64,000 bases of DNA. Origin: an uncultured Eubacteriales bacterium (lineage in GTDB: Bacteria; Bacillota; Clostridia; Oscillospirales; Oscillospiraceae). This document shows, in pieces, positions 51,673-60,267 of this stretch. Position 1 is the first letter of the stretch, and every line of letters starts with the position of its first letter. A model generated the notes under the pieces. The model was not told the origin of the DNA, made no database searches, and saw nothing but the letters and a program-made list of their open reading frames with translations. The position numbers and the translations under genes are program-made. Location: contig UROG01000006.1 of the NCBI GenBank assembly GCA_900549485.1, forward strand, positions 9,031 through 73,030. Direction: 5' to 3'.

Positions 51673-52560
51673 TCAATCGTCTCTGAAGCCAAAATTGCGC
51701 AGGAGAGATTCGCTGTCGCGCCAATTGTCCTTCACTTTCACCCATGTCTGAAGAAAAACCTTCGCATCAAGGAATTTTTCCATATCCTCTCTCGCAAGCG
51801 CGCCGATCTTCTTGAGCATGGCGCCCTTTTTGCCGATTATGATCCCCTTATGGCTTTCCTTTTCACAATAGATCGTCGCTTCTATTTCAACTACGCCGTC
51901 GTTTCTTTCCTTGAAACGGTTGATTTCGACCGCCGTCCCGTGAGGGATTTCCTTATCGAGCGATTTGAGCAGCTTTTCACGCAAAAGCTCCGCGCATATC
52001 TGACGCTCCGGCTGATCGGTTATCATATCGTCCGGAAAAAGGTGCGGTCCATCGCAGGCATACTTATCCATCTCGCACAGAAGCTCCGCCAGCCCCTCGC
52101 CCGTTTTCGCGGAAAGAGGGATAACGGCGTCAAAGTCATAAGCAGACGAATAAACGGCGATCACTTCAAGAAGCTTTGACTTCTCAACGGTATCTATCTT
52201 GTTGATAAGCAGTATCGCAGGGGCGCCGCTCTCTTTTATCCTTCCGATAAGCGCCTGCTCCTGCGGACCGATCGCGGCGACCGGCTCAACAAGCAGAAGC
52301 ACAAGATCAACGTCCGCAACGCTCTCGCGCACAACATTGACCATATAGTCGCCAAGCTTCGTTCTCGGCTTGTGAAAGCCCGGCGTATCCATAAGCACAA
52401 ACTGCGTTTCCCCGCGCTCAACTATCGCCGTAATGCGGTTTCTCGTCGTCTGCGGCTTATCGGATACTATTGCTATCTTCTCGCCGACAAGCGCGTTTGT
52501 CAGAGTGGATTTGCCCACATTCGGTCTGCCGCATATCGTCACCATTGCTGATTTAGTCAT
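51673..52560 (-). CDS. era: GTPase Era
   Basis: A 295-residue Era: G1 GRPNVGKST, G3 DTPGFH, G4 NKID, and a C-terminal type II KH domain (GIIIGKKGAMLKKIGALARE) that binds the 3' end of 16S rRNA. It is needed for 30S assembly. Its start overlaps the ybeY stop by eight bases, and the cdd and dgkA genes that separate them in Bacillus are absent. Confidence 0.96.
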   Translation of the reverse strand: MTKSAMVTICGRPNVGKSTLTNALVGEKIAIVSDKPQTTRNRITAIVERGETQFVLMDTPGFHKPRTKLGDYMVNVVRESVADVDLVLLLVEPVAAIGPQEQALIGRIKESGAPAILLINKIDTVEKSKLLEVIAVYSSAYDFDAVIPLSAKTGEGLAELLCEMDKYACDGPHLFPDDMITDQPERQICAELLREKLLKSLDKEIPHGTAVEINRFKERNDGVVEIEATIYCEKESHKGIIIGKKGAMLKKIGALAREDMEKFLDAKVFLQTWVKVKDNWRDSESLLRNFGFRDD

Positions 52561-53041
52561 TTTCTCTATCTCCCATTATCTCTTTTTCTCTTGCGCGCAT
52601 CTGCTTCTTAATTTCCCCCTCGTCCACATGGTCATAGCCGAGCAGATGCAGAACGGAATGTACCGTAAGGTACATTATCTCCCTCTTATAGCCGTGCCCG
52701 AACTCTTCGCCCTGTTTTTCGCAGTGAGGAACGGATATCATCATATCCCCGAGCAGCACCGCCCCCGTGTCCATGTCCCGCTCACAGCCGTCGGCGCAGA
52801 ACTCGCCTGGTACAAGCTCATTCATGGGGAACGACAGCACATCCGTTGCGCTGTCGACATTACGGAACTTCCTGTTCACCTCACGGATGCCATCGTCATC
52901 GGTTAACATAACGCTTACGGTGCACGGCACGTCTATTTTTTCCGCGTCAAGCGCCATATTGACGGCCTTTTTTATAAGTGCGGCGGATTCGTTATGACCA
53001 AGCCCCGGTATCCGGCGGCTGATAAGTATCTCATGGTTCAT
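52553..53041 (-). CDS. ybeY: Endoribonuclease YbeY
   Basis: A 162-residue YbeY. The zinc-binding motif HSVLHLLGYDH is complete, and the N-terminal part has RKFRNVDSATDVLSFP. It takes part in 16S rRNA 3' maturation and ribosome quality control. The ATG at 53041 follows GGTGAAG. It lies 26 bases after phoH and overlaps era. Confidence 0.95.
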   Translation of the reverse strand: MNHEILISRRIPGLGHNESAALIKKAVNMALDAEKIDVPCTVSVMLTDDDGIREVNRKFRNVDSATDVLSFPMNELVPGEFCADGCERDMDTGAVLLGDMMISVPHCEKQGEEFGHGYKREIMYLTVHSVLHLLGYDHVDEGEIKKQMRAREKEIMGDREND

Positions 53042-53067
53042 TGTCTTCACCTATACGCATACGCGCC

Positions 53068-54075
53068 TTATTTTTTCTTGAAATTTATGTGTGCGGGAAG
53101 CTTTTTTATCTCCTGCGCGGGATTTTGCTTGTCGTAAACCTCATACGCCTCGATTATTTTCTGAACGAGCCTGTGGCGCACGACATCCGCGCCGGTCAGG
53201 GTGCATATTGAAATATCCTCGATATTTTTTAGCACCTTCATTGCTGTTTTCAGTCCGCTGACCTTATCCTCCGGCAGGTCTATCTGGGTTATATCGCCCG
53301 TTATAACGACCTTTGAGCCGAAGCCTATTCGCGTAAGGAACATTTTCATCTGTTCCCGCGAGGTATTCTGCGCCTCGTCGAGAATTATAAAGCTGTCGTC
53401 AAGGGTCCTGCCGCGCATATACGCAAGGGGCGCGACTTCAATATTGCCCTTTTCAAGATACTTCTGATAGGTATCAGCGCCAAGCATATCGAAAAGCGCA
53501 TCGTACAGCGGACGCAGATACGGATCGACCTTGCTTTGAAGATCGCCCGGCAGAAAGCCGAGGCGTTCGCCCGCCTCAACCGCAGGACGCGTCAGGATAA
53601 TACGGTTGACCTCCTCAGCCCTGAACGCCGCAACAGCCGCCGCAACAGCAAGATAGGTCTTACCCGTACCGGCAGGGCCTATACCGAGGGTGATCGTGTT
53701 TTTTGCTATCGCATCGCAGTATTCTTTCTGTCCGAGGGTCTTGGGCTTTATCGGCTTGCCCTTTGCGGTTATGCAGATAACATCCCCCGCAAGTTCGCCT
53801 ATCTTCGTCTCTTTGCCCTCACGGACGAGCTTCAGGATATACCTGACATTCTGCGCATCTATGCTCTCTCCCTTTGCTGCAAGCGTGAGAAGCCCGTTGA
53901 TGGCCTTCTCTGCCAGCATGACATCCTCCGCCTCTCCGCAGATATGGATCATATCGTCCCTGTCAAGCACCTTCACGCCAAGTTCAGTCTCTATAATGCG
54001 CAGATTCTGGTCAAATGAGCCGAACACGCTTATTATGTGCTCCATTCTGTCAACTTTAACTGTCTGTTCTATCAT
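53068..54075 (-). CDS. phoH: PhoH-like ATPase
   Basis: A 335-residue protein with a KH-like N-terminal region and a PhoH ATPase domain: Walker A GPAGTGKTYLA, RPAVEAGERLGFLPG, Walker B FIILDEAQN and VITGDITQIDLP. It is probably an RNA-associated ATPase working with YbeY. The ATG at 54075 lies nine bases after AAAGGA, inside the end of yqfD (20-base overlap). Confidence 0.94.
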   Translation of the reverse strand: MIEQTVKVDRMEHIISVFGSFDQNLRIIETELGVKVLDRDDMIHICGEAEDVMLAEKAINGLLTLAAKGESIDAQNVRYILKLVREGKETKIGELAGDVICITAKGKPIKPKTLGQKEYCDAIAKNTITLGIGPAGTGKTYLAVAAAVAAFRAEEVNRIILTRPAVEAGERLGFLPGDLQSKVDPYLRPLYDALFDMLGADTYQKYLEKGNIEVAPLAYMRGRTLDDSFIILDEAQNTSREQMKMFLTRIGFGSKVVITGDITQIDLPEDKVSGLKTAMKVLKNIEDISICTLTGADVVRHRLVQKIIEAYEVYDKQNPAQEIKKLPAHINFKKK

Positions 54076-55249
54076 TTTGCAGTATCCTTTCACCGCGTTT
54101 TTCTTCCGCTATATTTTCAAGACATTCACAGCGCATTGTCACCTTTATAAGACCGCCCTTGCTCTCGGAGACAAAGCCGGAGCTTAAAATTTCCCCATCG
54201 ATATCATCTTCCGCCGCCCGCAAAAGGCTATCCTTCATATCTTCAGCGTTCACAGCGCTATACCCGCTATGCGAATACGGCAGAATTTCCTCTGCTATTA
54301 TAGTGATTGGAAGCGAAAAAATGCCGTCTATGCCTAAAACATTATTATGAATAATTTTATCATATTCGTCAACCGTATTTGTGCCGCCAAAGTAAAAATT
54401 TATTCTTTTTTTCCCTATCAGGACGGCAAATCTTTTTCTGCTTCGGTCCGTGTGACACTTCTGTTGAAGATTTTCGGGGCAAACGGCGGTCGTTTCCCTC
54501 CATGTGCGTGCGTATACCTCACCGAGCGCCCTCACATACTCAGTCCGTCCGTAGGTGCTGTCAACCGCTCCCGAAATAAGCAGGTCGCCCTTTTCTACCG
54601 TCTGTCCGCGGCTCACAAGCGCCCTGCCGTTCCTTGCATAAATTTCTTCCGCTATCCCGTCCCGCGCAGCGACGAGATCAGAATATTCCCTGTCATTATA
54701 TATTTCGGAAACCTGTTTTCTCTCCAAAACCGGTACCGTCGCTTTCGAGCCGTTTACATTGACGCTCATCCACGCGATCTCCGGATTTTTCGTTATCATC
54801 TTCGCACGGACCATATCGTTGTTTATGCTTGGCCAGAAGCATCCCGTATATACGCCGCATTCCTCAAGCGCTCTTTTTATTTCCCCGTCCGATATTCTCT
54901 CATTGCCCGCCACCCGTATCTCCCAGATGAAAAGCGAGGATATAAGCAGGCACAGTGCGAACAGCCCGCAGAAAACAGCTCCCCATTTATGTCTTTTTAC
55001 AAAACTCACGGCTTTTTTCCCGCCGCACACCTCATCAAGCTCAAAAAAGCACATGCACTCCTCAACGGTCTTTTTAAATTCCTCAGCATCCTTTTCATAT
55101 ATCCAGACAGATATGCAGTGTTCATCCGAGTATTCCGCTTCCCGTATCTCGATTCCCTTGGCGGCGCAGGCGTTAAGAACCGTTTCCGGCATACTTCCGC
55201 GAACGGAGACCCTGTATCTTCCGTAAAAATCAAATCCCGTCCTGTTCAT
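54056..55249 (-). CDS. yqfD: Sporulation protein YqfD
   Basis: A 397-residue YqfD: an N-terminal soluble part, a membrane helix (about residues 88-108: WGAVFCGLFALCLLISSLFI), then a large extracytoplasmic region (NERISDGEIKRALEECGVYT, VEKGDLLISG). In Bacillus yqfD is a sigma-E-dependent sporulation gene expressed in the mother cell. The ATG at 55249 overlaps the yqfC stop by four bases. An upstream GTG at 55258 is possible. Confidence 0.9.
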   Translation of the reverse strand: MNRTGFDFYGRYRVSVRGSMPETVLNACAAKGIEIREAEYSDEHCISVWIYEKDAEEFKKTVEECMCFFELDEVCGGKKAVSFVKRHKWGAVFCGLFALCLLISSLFIWEIRVAGNERISDGEIKRALEECGVYTGCFWPSINNDMVRAKMITKNPEIAWMSVNVNGSKATVPVLERKQVSEIYNDREYSDLVAARDGIAEEIYARNGRALVSRGQTVEKGDLLISGAVDSTYGRTEYVRALGEVYARTWRETTAVCPENLQQKCHTDRSRKRFAVLIGKKRINFYFGGTNTVDEYDKIIHNNVLGIDGIFSLPITIIAEEILPYSHSGYSAVNAEDMKDSLLRAAEDDIDGEILSSGFVSESKGGLIKVTMRCECLENIAEEKRGERILQNDRTDS

Positions 55250-55512
55250 CCGCACCACTCCACGCTCCGGAAGTCTCCGTATATCAAAAGACTGCTTTTT
55301 GTCATTGTTCTTATTATAAATCCGCTGCCGAGCACCGATATTTTCCCGCTCTCCGTCATTATCTCCACGGCATTGTCCGAATATGACAGCAGCCCCCTGT
55401 GGTTTTCTATCAGCATACGCTTACCGCCGACGGCGCTGAGCTTTGACGTGTTCAGTGCGGCCTCTTCCGGCAGTTCAAGCGAACCGCACAGTTTGTCTGC
55501 AAGCTTTCTCAT
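55246..55512 (-). CDS. yqfC: Sporulation protein YqfC
   Basis: An 88-residue YabP/YqfC-family protein (MRKLADKLCGSLELPEEAAL, IENHRGLLSYSDN, ITESGKI-like MTESGKISVLGSGF). The start at 55512 matches the Bacillus YqfC N-terminus, although the GGAGGG lies about 14 bases upstream. Another in-frame start at 55563 would add 17 residues. The yqfC-yqfD-phoH-ybeY-era order is the standard Firmicute arrangement. Confidence 0.85.
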   Translation of the reverse strand: MRKLADKLCGSLELPEEAALNTSKLSAVGGKRMLIENHRGLLSYSDNAVEIMTESGKISVLGSGFIIRTMTKSSLLIYGDFRSVEWCG

Positions 55513-55544
55513 CTTGTTCAGAAACCATCCCTCCCCCTCGTATA

Positions 55545-55568
55545 AAGCTATGCTCCGCAGCATAGCTT
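55545..55568. repeat. Perfect inverted repeat between divergent sporulation genes
   Basis: 10-bp arms AAGCTATGCT (55545-55554) and AGCATAGCTT (55559-55568) with centre CCGC. It sits in the 89-bp gap between yqfC and the ylbJ-like gene and could be a shared regulator site. No clear sigma-E elements could be called. Confidence 0.65.
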
Positions 55569-55601
55569 GATTACAACGGCATTTGAAGATGGGAGGAATT
55601 T

Positions 55602-56588
55602 ATGAAAAAGAAGCTCTGGCTTACTGTATGCTGCGCGGTATTCATCGCGGCGCTCTTTCTTTCCGGGCAGATAGCCGCGATATGCCGCGGTGCGCTCAGA
55701 ACCTGCTGTGAAACGATCATTCCTTCCTTGTTCCCGTTTTTTATTCTCTCCGTTCTTATAAACAGGCTTGGCCTGCCGCTCTATCTCGGGAGACGCCTTT
55801 CCTTCTGCGGCAGATCTCTTTTCGGCGTATCCGGAGCCGGCGTGACCGCGCTTGCGATGGGGCTTACGGGCGGCTATCCCATGGGAGCCGCTTACATAGC
55901 GGATATGTACCGGCAAAAGCAGATAACACTGCGCGAAAGCGAAGCTCTGCTCGCTTTCTGCAACAATTCCGGTCCCGCTTTCATAATAGGCGCCGTCGGC
56001 TGCGGAGTGTTCGGTTCGGCAAGGACGGGCGCTATTCTCTACGCGGTACACATTATGTCCGCCGTTTCGGTCGGGATATTGCTCAAAGGCAAAAGGAAAA
56101 ATTTCAATTTTCCCACACGGACGGTAGAACCGGTGCTCGAGCGCGACATTCCCTTTTCTCTTGCTTTTTCCGACGCCGTGCGCACTGCCGTGACGTCAAT
56201 ATTCAACGTATGCGGTTTTGTCGTTTGCTTCACGATAATTGTCAGGCTGCTTGAAGAAAGCACGCTTGCTGTCAGGCTCATGCAGCTTTGCTCCGCTTAT
56301 TCAGGACTTGACATAAGCTGTATACGCGTGTTTTTCAGCGGCATTTTTGAGCTTGGCTGTTCGCTCGGCGAAATGGGGCGCTTATCTCCCACTCCCGCGA
56401 ATCTCTCGCTCGTTTCGTTTATACTCGGCTGGGGCGGGATCTCCGTGCATCTCCAGACACACGCAGTACTGTCCGGCACCGAAATAAAAGGCGCCCTGCA
56501 CACTGCCGGGCGTCTTTTGAGCGGTTCGATAGCTTCTGTTTACACATATCTGCTTTTTTCATTTATTCAGATGATAGGGCAGCTGTAA
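55602..56588 (+). CDS. YlbJ-like sporulation integral membrane protein
   Basis: A 328-residue polytopic membrane protein with Gate/nucleoside-recognition features. It shows CCETIIPSLFPFFILSVLIN, GLTGGYPMGAAYIADMYRQK, ALLAFCNNSGPAFIIGAVG and the late SFILGWGGISVHLQT. These match the YlbJ family required for spore formation in Bacillus. GGGAGGAATTT precedes the ATG. It is divergent from yqfC, giving a small sporulation island. The transported substrate, if any, is unknown. Confidence 0.88.
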   Translation: MKKKLWLTVCCAVFIAALFLSGQIAAICRGALRTCCETIIPSLFPFFILSVLINRLGLPLYLGRRLSFCGRSLFGVSGAGVTALAMGLTGGYPMGAAYIADMYRQKQITLRESEALLAFCNNSGPAFIIGAVGCGVFGSARTGAILYAVHIMSAVSVGILLKGKRKNFNFPTRTVEPVLERDIPFSLAFSDAVRTAVTSIFNVCGFVVCFTIIVRLLEESTLAVRLMQLCSAYSGLDISCIRVFFSGIFELGCSLGEMGRLSPTPANLSLVSFILGWGGISVHLQTHAVLSGTEIKGALHTAGRLLSGSIASVYTYLLFSFIQMIGQL

Positions 56589-56623
56589 TTAAGCAATGTC
56601 CGGCTGTGATCGGCGCCGCTCCG

Positions 56624-57199
56624 TCAAAAGGAGAAAACTATCCCGACTACCGCCGACAAGGCAATGAACACTATCGGATGAAGTGATTTTGTCTTTTTGA
56701 CATACTGCGTCAGCACAAATATCACGGCTGCAAGGGCTATTGCCTTCCAATTGAAAAGCGAAAGTATTGCATCTCCCGCGGCAAACGTATCCGCATGAAA
56801 AAGCGTGATTTTAAGCACCAAAAAACCAGCAGACGCGATAAGCGCGACGGAGCATGGGCGAATGGCATAAAAAGCCGCGTCAACATATTCATTCTGCCGG
56901 AACTTTTCAAGCGCCTTGGAAATGAGCAGGATTATAATGATCGCCGGAGTGACTATACCCAGAGTCGCGCAAAGCGCACCCGGTACGCCGGCGGTTGTAA
57001 AGCCGACATAGGTTGCCATATTTATGCCTATCGGACCAGGCGTGGATTCCGACACGGCGATCATGTCCGCAAGCTGTGCATGAGTATACCAGCCTGTTTT
57101 ATCGCTGATATCATACAGGAACGGCAGCGTCGCCATTCCGCCGCCGACGGCGAACAGCCCCGTTTTGAAAAACTCCCAGAACAGTCTCAAAAAAGTCAT
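56624..57199 (-). CDS. Chromate transporter ChrA, short form (second half)
   Basis: A 191-residue short-chain ChrA (one CHR domain, about six helices): FFKTGLFAVGGGMATLPFLY, SESTPGPIGINMATYVGFTT and GVPGALCATLGIVTPAIII. Short ChrA proteins act as pairs. It overlaps its partner upstream by four bases. Physiological substrates may be chromate/sulfate-like anions, though in gut anaerobes this is unproven. Confidence 0.92.
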   Translation of the reverse strand: MTFLRLFWEFFKTGLFAVGGGMATLPFLYDISDKTGWYTHAQLADMIAVSESTPGPIGINMATYVGFTTAGVPGALCATLGIVTPAIIIILLISKALEKFRQNEYVDAAFYAIRPCSVALIASAGFLVLKITLFHADTFAAGDAILSLFNWKAIALAAVIFVLTQYVKKTKSLHPIVFIALSAVVGIVFSF

Positions 57200-57738
57200 T
57201 TGCCTCTCACCCCCAAGCGAGTGAGCAGTATTCCAGCCGCGCAGCAGACGACGACATATATGGCAGGCGAAATGTCAAACAGCAGCGACAGCACGAACAC
57301 AATAAGGCATATTGCCAGCGTCGCCTTGTCCACGACCGCTTTTTTCCACAGCTTTACAATGGCATTGAAAATGAGCACGCAGACGCAGACGCGTATAGCC
57401 GCAAAGGCGCTCTTGACAGCCGGAATATCCGCAAAATTTGTCAGAATACCGGCTATGGTGCAAATGATCACAAGACTTGGGAAAACCAGACCCAGCGTTG
57501 CAACGATGCCTCCCAGAACGCCCGCCTGCTTGCTTCCGACAAAGGTGGCAGTATTGACGGCGATCACTCCGGGGGTACATTGCCCGACCGCGTAGTAATC
57601 CATAAGCTCTTCCTCACTCGCCCAGCCCTTGTTATCCGCGATCTCCCTTTGCAGGATCGGCAGCATCGCATATCCCCCGCCGAAAGTCATTACCCCGATC
57701 TTGGCAAAGGAGACAAACAGTTCAAAAAGCTTCTTCAT
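57196..57738 (-). CDS. Chromate transporter ChrA, short form (first half)
   Basis: A 180-residue CHR-domain protein: FVSFAKIGVMTFGGGYAMLP, VGQCTPGVIAVNTATFVG, GGIVATLGLVFPSLVII. It is homologous to the following gene, with which it should form the active heterodimer with antiparallel topology. It overlaps pgcA by four bases upstream and its partner by four downstream. Confidence 0.92.
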   Translation of the reverse strand: MKKLFELFVSFAKIGVMTFGGGYAMLPILQREIADNKGWASEEELMDYYAVGQCTPGVIAVNTATFVGSKQAGVLGGIVATLGLVFPSLVIICTIAGILTNFADIPAVKSAFAAIRVCVCVLIFNAIVKLWKKAVVDKATLAICLIVFVLSLLFDISPAIYVVVCCAAGILLTRLGVRGK

Positions 57739-59462
57739 TTTTTAAGACCTTCTGCGTATTTATAATATTTATCTATGCACTTTTCGCACTCTTCCTTAGA
57801 GCTTCCACGTGTAAGGATGTATATTTTGATTTTCGGCTCGGTACCGGAAGGACGCACGATAAAGCTGCACCCGTCGGCAAGTTCAAAATACAGCACATTC
57901 GAGCCTGAAATCGGGGTCTTATCGACCTTGCCAAGTCCGGCGACCCATACGCTTCCGGTGGAGTAGTCCCTTATCCTTATGGTTTCCTCTCCGGCGATCT
58001 CTTTGGGAGGATCGCTGCGCAGACTTGCCATAAGCGCATTCATCTTTTGCAGTCCGTCAAGTCCCGGCATAACGAGATTTATGGTTTTCTCCATAAACCA
58101 GCCGTATTTTTCGTAAAGAGAGTTCATTGCGTCCAGCAGCGTCATTCCCTTTGAGAAGTAATACGCCGCCATTTCTGACACCATGAGAGCCGCAGTAACC
58201 GCATCCTTATCGCGCACATAGTCGCCCATCATATAGCCGTAGCTTTCCTCAAAGGCAAGAATGTACTTATAGCTGCCCGCAGCTTCCCACTGGGCGATGC
58301 GCTCCGCCATGAATTTGAAGCCGGTGAAGGTATCTTCAAAATGCACGCCGTTCGTCTCTGCAACGGCGCGGTACATGGCTGTTGACACTATGCTGCTGAC
58401 AGCGCCGGGGTTTTCAGGCATCGTACCGGCGGCAGTGCGGGCGTTGATAATATAATCAAGCAGCAGTACGCCGAGCTGATTGCCCGTAATGCTTACATAG
58501 TTCTCGCCGTCTCTTACCATTGTTCCGATACGGTCGGAGTCGGGATCAGTGCCGATTATAAGGTCGCTCCCGACTTTTTTGGCAAGGTCTACCGCAAGGT
58601 AAAACCCCTCGGGATTTTCCGGGTTGGGACTTGCGACAGTGGGGAAATTACCGTCTATGACCATCTGCTCCGGCACCGGGTAAAGATGCTTTATCCCGAA
58701 CCTCCCAAGAGCTTCCGGTACAAGCTTATACCCGCAGCCGTGGAACGGAGTATATACGATCTTAAAATCATCGGCGACTTTCTTTATCGTCTCCGTGTCA
58801 ATGACCTGCCCCATGACTTTTTCAAGGAAGGCCTCGTCCGTTTCCGCGCCGAGCATCTCGATTTTACCATCCTTGACTGCTTTATCAAAATCACACGTCC
58901 TGAACCCGGTAAAAATATCTATCGCTTCCATCTGGCGGGCGATCGCTTCCGCCTTCTGCGGGGGAAGCTGTGCGCCGTCCGACCAATACACCTTATATCC
59001 GTTATATTCCTTCGGATTATGGCTTGCGGTGATATTGAGACCGGCGGCAGTCCCGTAATACAGCACTGCAAAGCTCAGCTCCGGCGTGGGACGCAGAGCG
59101 TCAAAGAGGCGCACATGGATACCGTTTGCCGCCATAACGCATGCCGCTTCCTTCGCAAATTCCACGCCGTTGAGACGGCAGTCATGTGCAATAACAATGC
59201 CCTTGTCCATTGCCTCCTGCCCCTCGGCGCAGATAACGTTCGCAAAAGCCTGGGTGGCATGGCGTATAATGTGAATATTCATGTTGTGAAGTCCGACCTT
59301 CATCGTGCCGCGAAGGCCGGCAGTGCCGAATTCGAGAGGGGCAAAAAATCTGTTTTCAATTTCCTTTTCGTCGTCTTTGATCGAATCAAGCTCCGCCCAC
59401 TCACGCTCACTCAGCGCGGGACTGTCCATCCAGCGCTCGTATTCTTCCTTAAAGCTCCTCAT
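57735..59462 (-). CDS. pgcA: Phosphoglucomutase/phosphomannomutase
   Basis: A 575-residue alpha-D-phosphohexomutase. It has FGTAGLRGTM near the N-terminus, the phospho-serine loop TASHNPKEYNGYK, the metal loop DPDSDRIG, EESYGYMMGDYVRDKDA for sugar binding and RPSGTEPKIK for phosphate binding. It interconverts glucose 6- and 1-phosphate. The ATG at 59462 lies seven bases after AAGGAGGAG and overlaps the preceding gene by 14 bases. Confidence 0.95.
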   Translation of the reverse strand: MRSFKEEYERWMDSPALSEREWAELDSIKDDEKEIENRFFAPLEFGTAGLRGTMKVGLHNMNIHIIRHATQAFANVICAEGQEAMDKGIVIAHDCRLNGVEFAKEAACVMAANGIHVRLFDALRPTPELSFAVLYYGTAAGLNITASHNPKEYNGYKVYWSDGAQLPPQKAEAIARQMEAIDIFTGFRTCDFDKAVKDGKIEMLGAETDEAFLEKVMGQVIDTETIKKVADDFKIVYTPFHGCGYKLVPEALGRFGIKHLYPVPEQMVIDGNFPTVASPNPENPEGFYLAVDLAKKVGSDLIIGTDPDSDRIGTMVRDGENYVSITGNQLGVLLLDYIINARTAAGTMPENPGAVSSIVSTAMYRAVAETNGVHFEDTFTGFKFMAERIAQWEAAGSYKYILAFEESYGYMMGDYVRDKDAVTAALMVSEMAAYYFSKGMTLLDAMNSLYEKYGWFMEKTINLVMPGLDGLQKMNALMASLRSDPPKEIAGEETIRIRDYSTGSVWVAGLGKVDKTPISGSNVLYFELADGCSFIVRPSGTEPKIKIYILTRGSSKEECEKCIDKYYKYAEGLKK

Positions 59463-59784
59463 TGTTCTCCTCCTTACATAATTGCAGCGCATCCTCAAGC
59501 ATACTCCTGGGGACGAAAATATCCGTTCCCTGACCGCTCATCCCGAGTACAAGCTTTCCGAAACCGCCGTCGCCGGGATAGCGGGTAACGCACGGTATCC
59601 CATATGCTTCCAGCATATTTATCCGAAGCGTATCTCCCATATCATTGTTTCCGCAGTTGCAGAGAAACACCGGTTCCTCCGGTCTGCCGTTTTCATCCTT
59701 CGGCCATTTGTCGAGAAGTCCGCCTATATCGGTCCTTCCCCACTGAATGTTCAATTCGTCCATAAAACTCTTTTCTCCAGACAT
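59449..59784 (-). CDS. Small protein, possibly DUF2007-like
   Basis: A 111-residue protein of unknown function. The second half (EAYGIPCVTRYPGDGGFGKL then GTDIFVPRSMLEDALQLCKEE) has the look of a DUF2007 putative signal-transducing domain. The first half contains FLCNCGNNDMGD with two cysteines. It starts directly after the rlmH stop and overlaps pgcA by 14 bases, so it is translated as part of this run. The role is unknown. Confidence 0.75.
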   Translation of the reverse strand: MSGEKSFMDELNIQWGRTDIGGLLDKWPKDENGRPEEPVFLCNCGNNDMGDTLRINMLEAYGIPCVTRYPGDGGFGKLVLGMSGQGTDIFVPRSMLEDALQLCKEENNEEL

Positions 59785-60267
59785 TTATTTATGATATCTT
59801 GATCCCTCGTTTATCTTGAAGCCCCTGTATATCTGTTCGGCAAGCATGACGCGTGCAAGGTGATGCGGAAACGTCATTTCCGACATGCTCAGCTTCATAT
59901 CCGCCCGTTTTTTCACGCTTTCATGCAGTCCAAAGGAGCCGCCTATAATAAAGCAGAGCTTTGGCTTGCCGGAGTTTTCCCTGTCGGCGATAAGCTTTGC
60001 CATGCCCTCGCTGGGAAGCTGCTTCCCTTCCACGCAAAGCGCCGTCAAAAATGCGTCGCCCGGGACATTTTTTATGATCTCCGCCGCTTCCCTTGAAAGC
60101 GCCGCGCTTATCTCGCCCGCAGACGGATTATCCGAAAGCCTCTGCTCGGGTATTTCGCAAAGCTCGAACCGGCAGTAGCCCTGCAGGCGCTTTGCATATT
60201 CCGAAAAGGCGTCGGCATAAAACCTTTCACGCATTTTTCCCACGCATATAAGCTTTACAGCAAGCAT
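59785..60267 (-). CDS. rlmH: 23S rRNA (pseudouridine-1915-N3)-methyltransferase RlmH
   Basis: A 160-residue SPOUT methyltransferase: LICVGKMRERFYADAFSEYA, LCFIIGGSFGLHESVK (SAM knot) and HHLARVMLAEQIYRGFKINE. It methylates the pseudouridine in helix 69. It overlaps the walJ-like gene by 13 bases. The walJ-rlmH pairing is common in Firmicutes. Confidence 0.95.
   Translation of the reverse strand: MLAVKLICVGKMRERFYADAFSEYAKRLQGYCRFELCEIPEQRLSDNPSAGEISAALSREAAEIIKNVPGDAFLTALCVEGKQLPSEGMAKLIADRENSGKPKLCFIIGGSFGLHESVKKRADMKLSMSEMTFPHHLARVMLAEQIYRGFKINEGSRYHK

Noticed and set aside
54347..55570. 407-codon open frame antisense to yqfD/yqfC
   Set aside because: Shadow of the two sporulation genes; no recognisable domain and no start signal.
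56624..57738. Frameshifted single chrA gene
   Set aside because: Both halves have their own start, full CHR domain and a four-base overlap, which is the normal paired short-chain arrangement.
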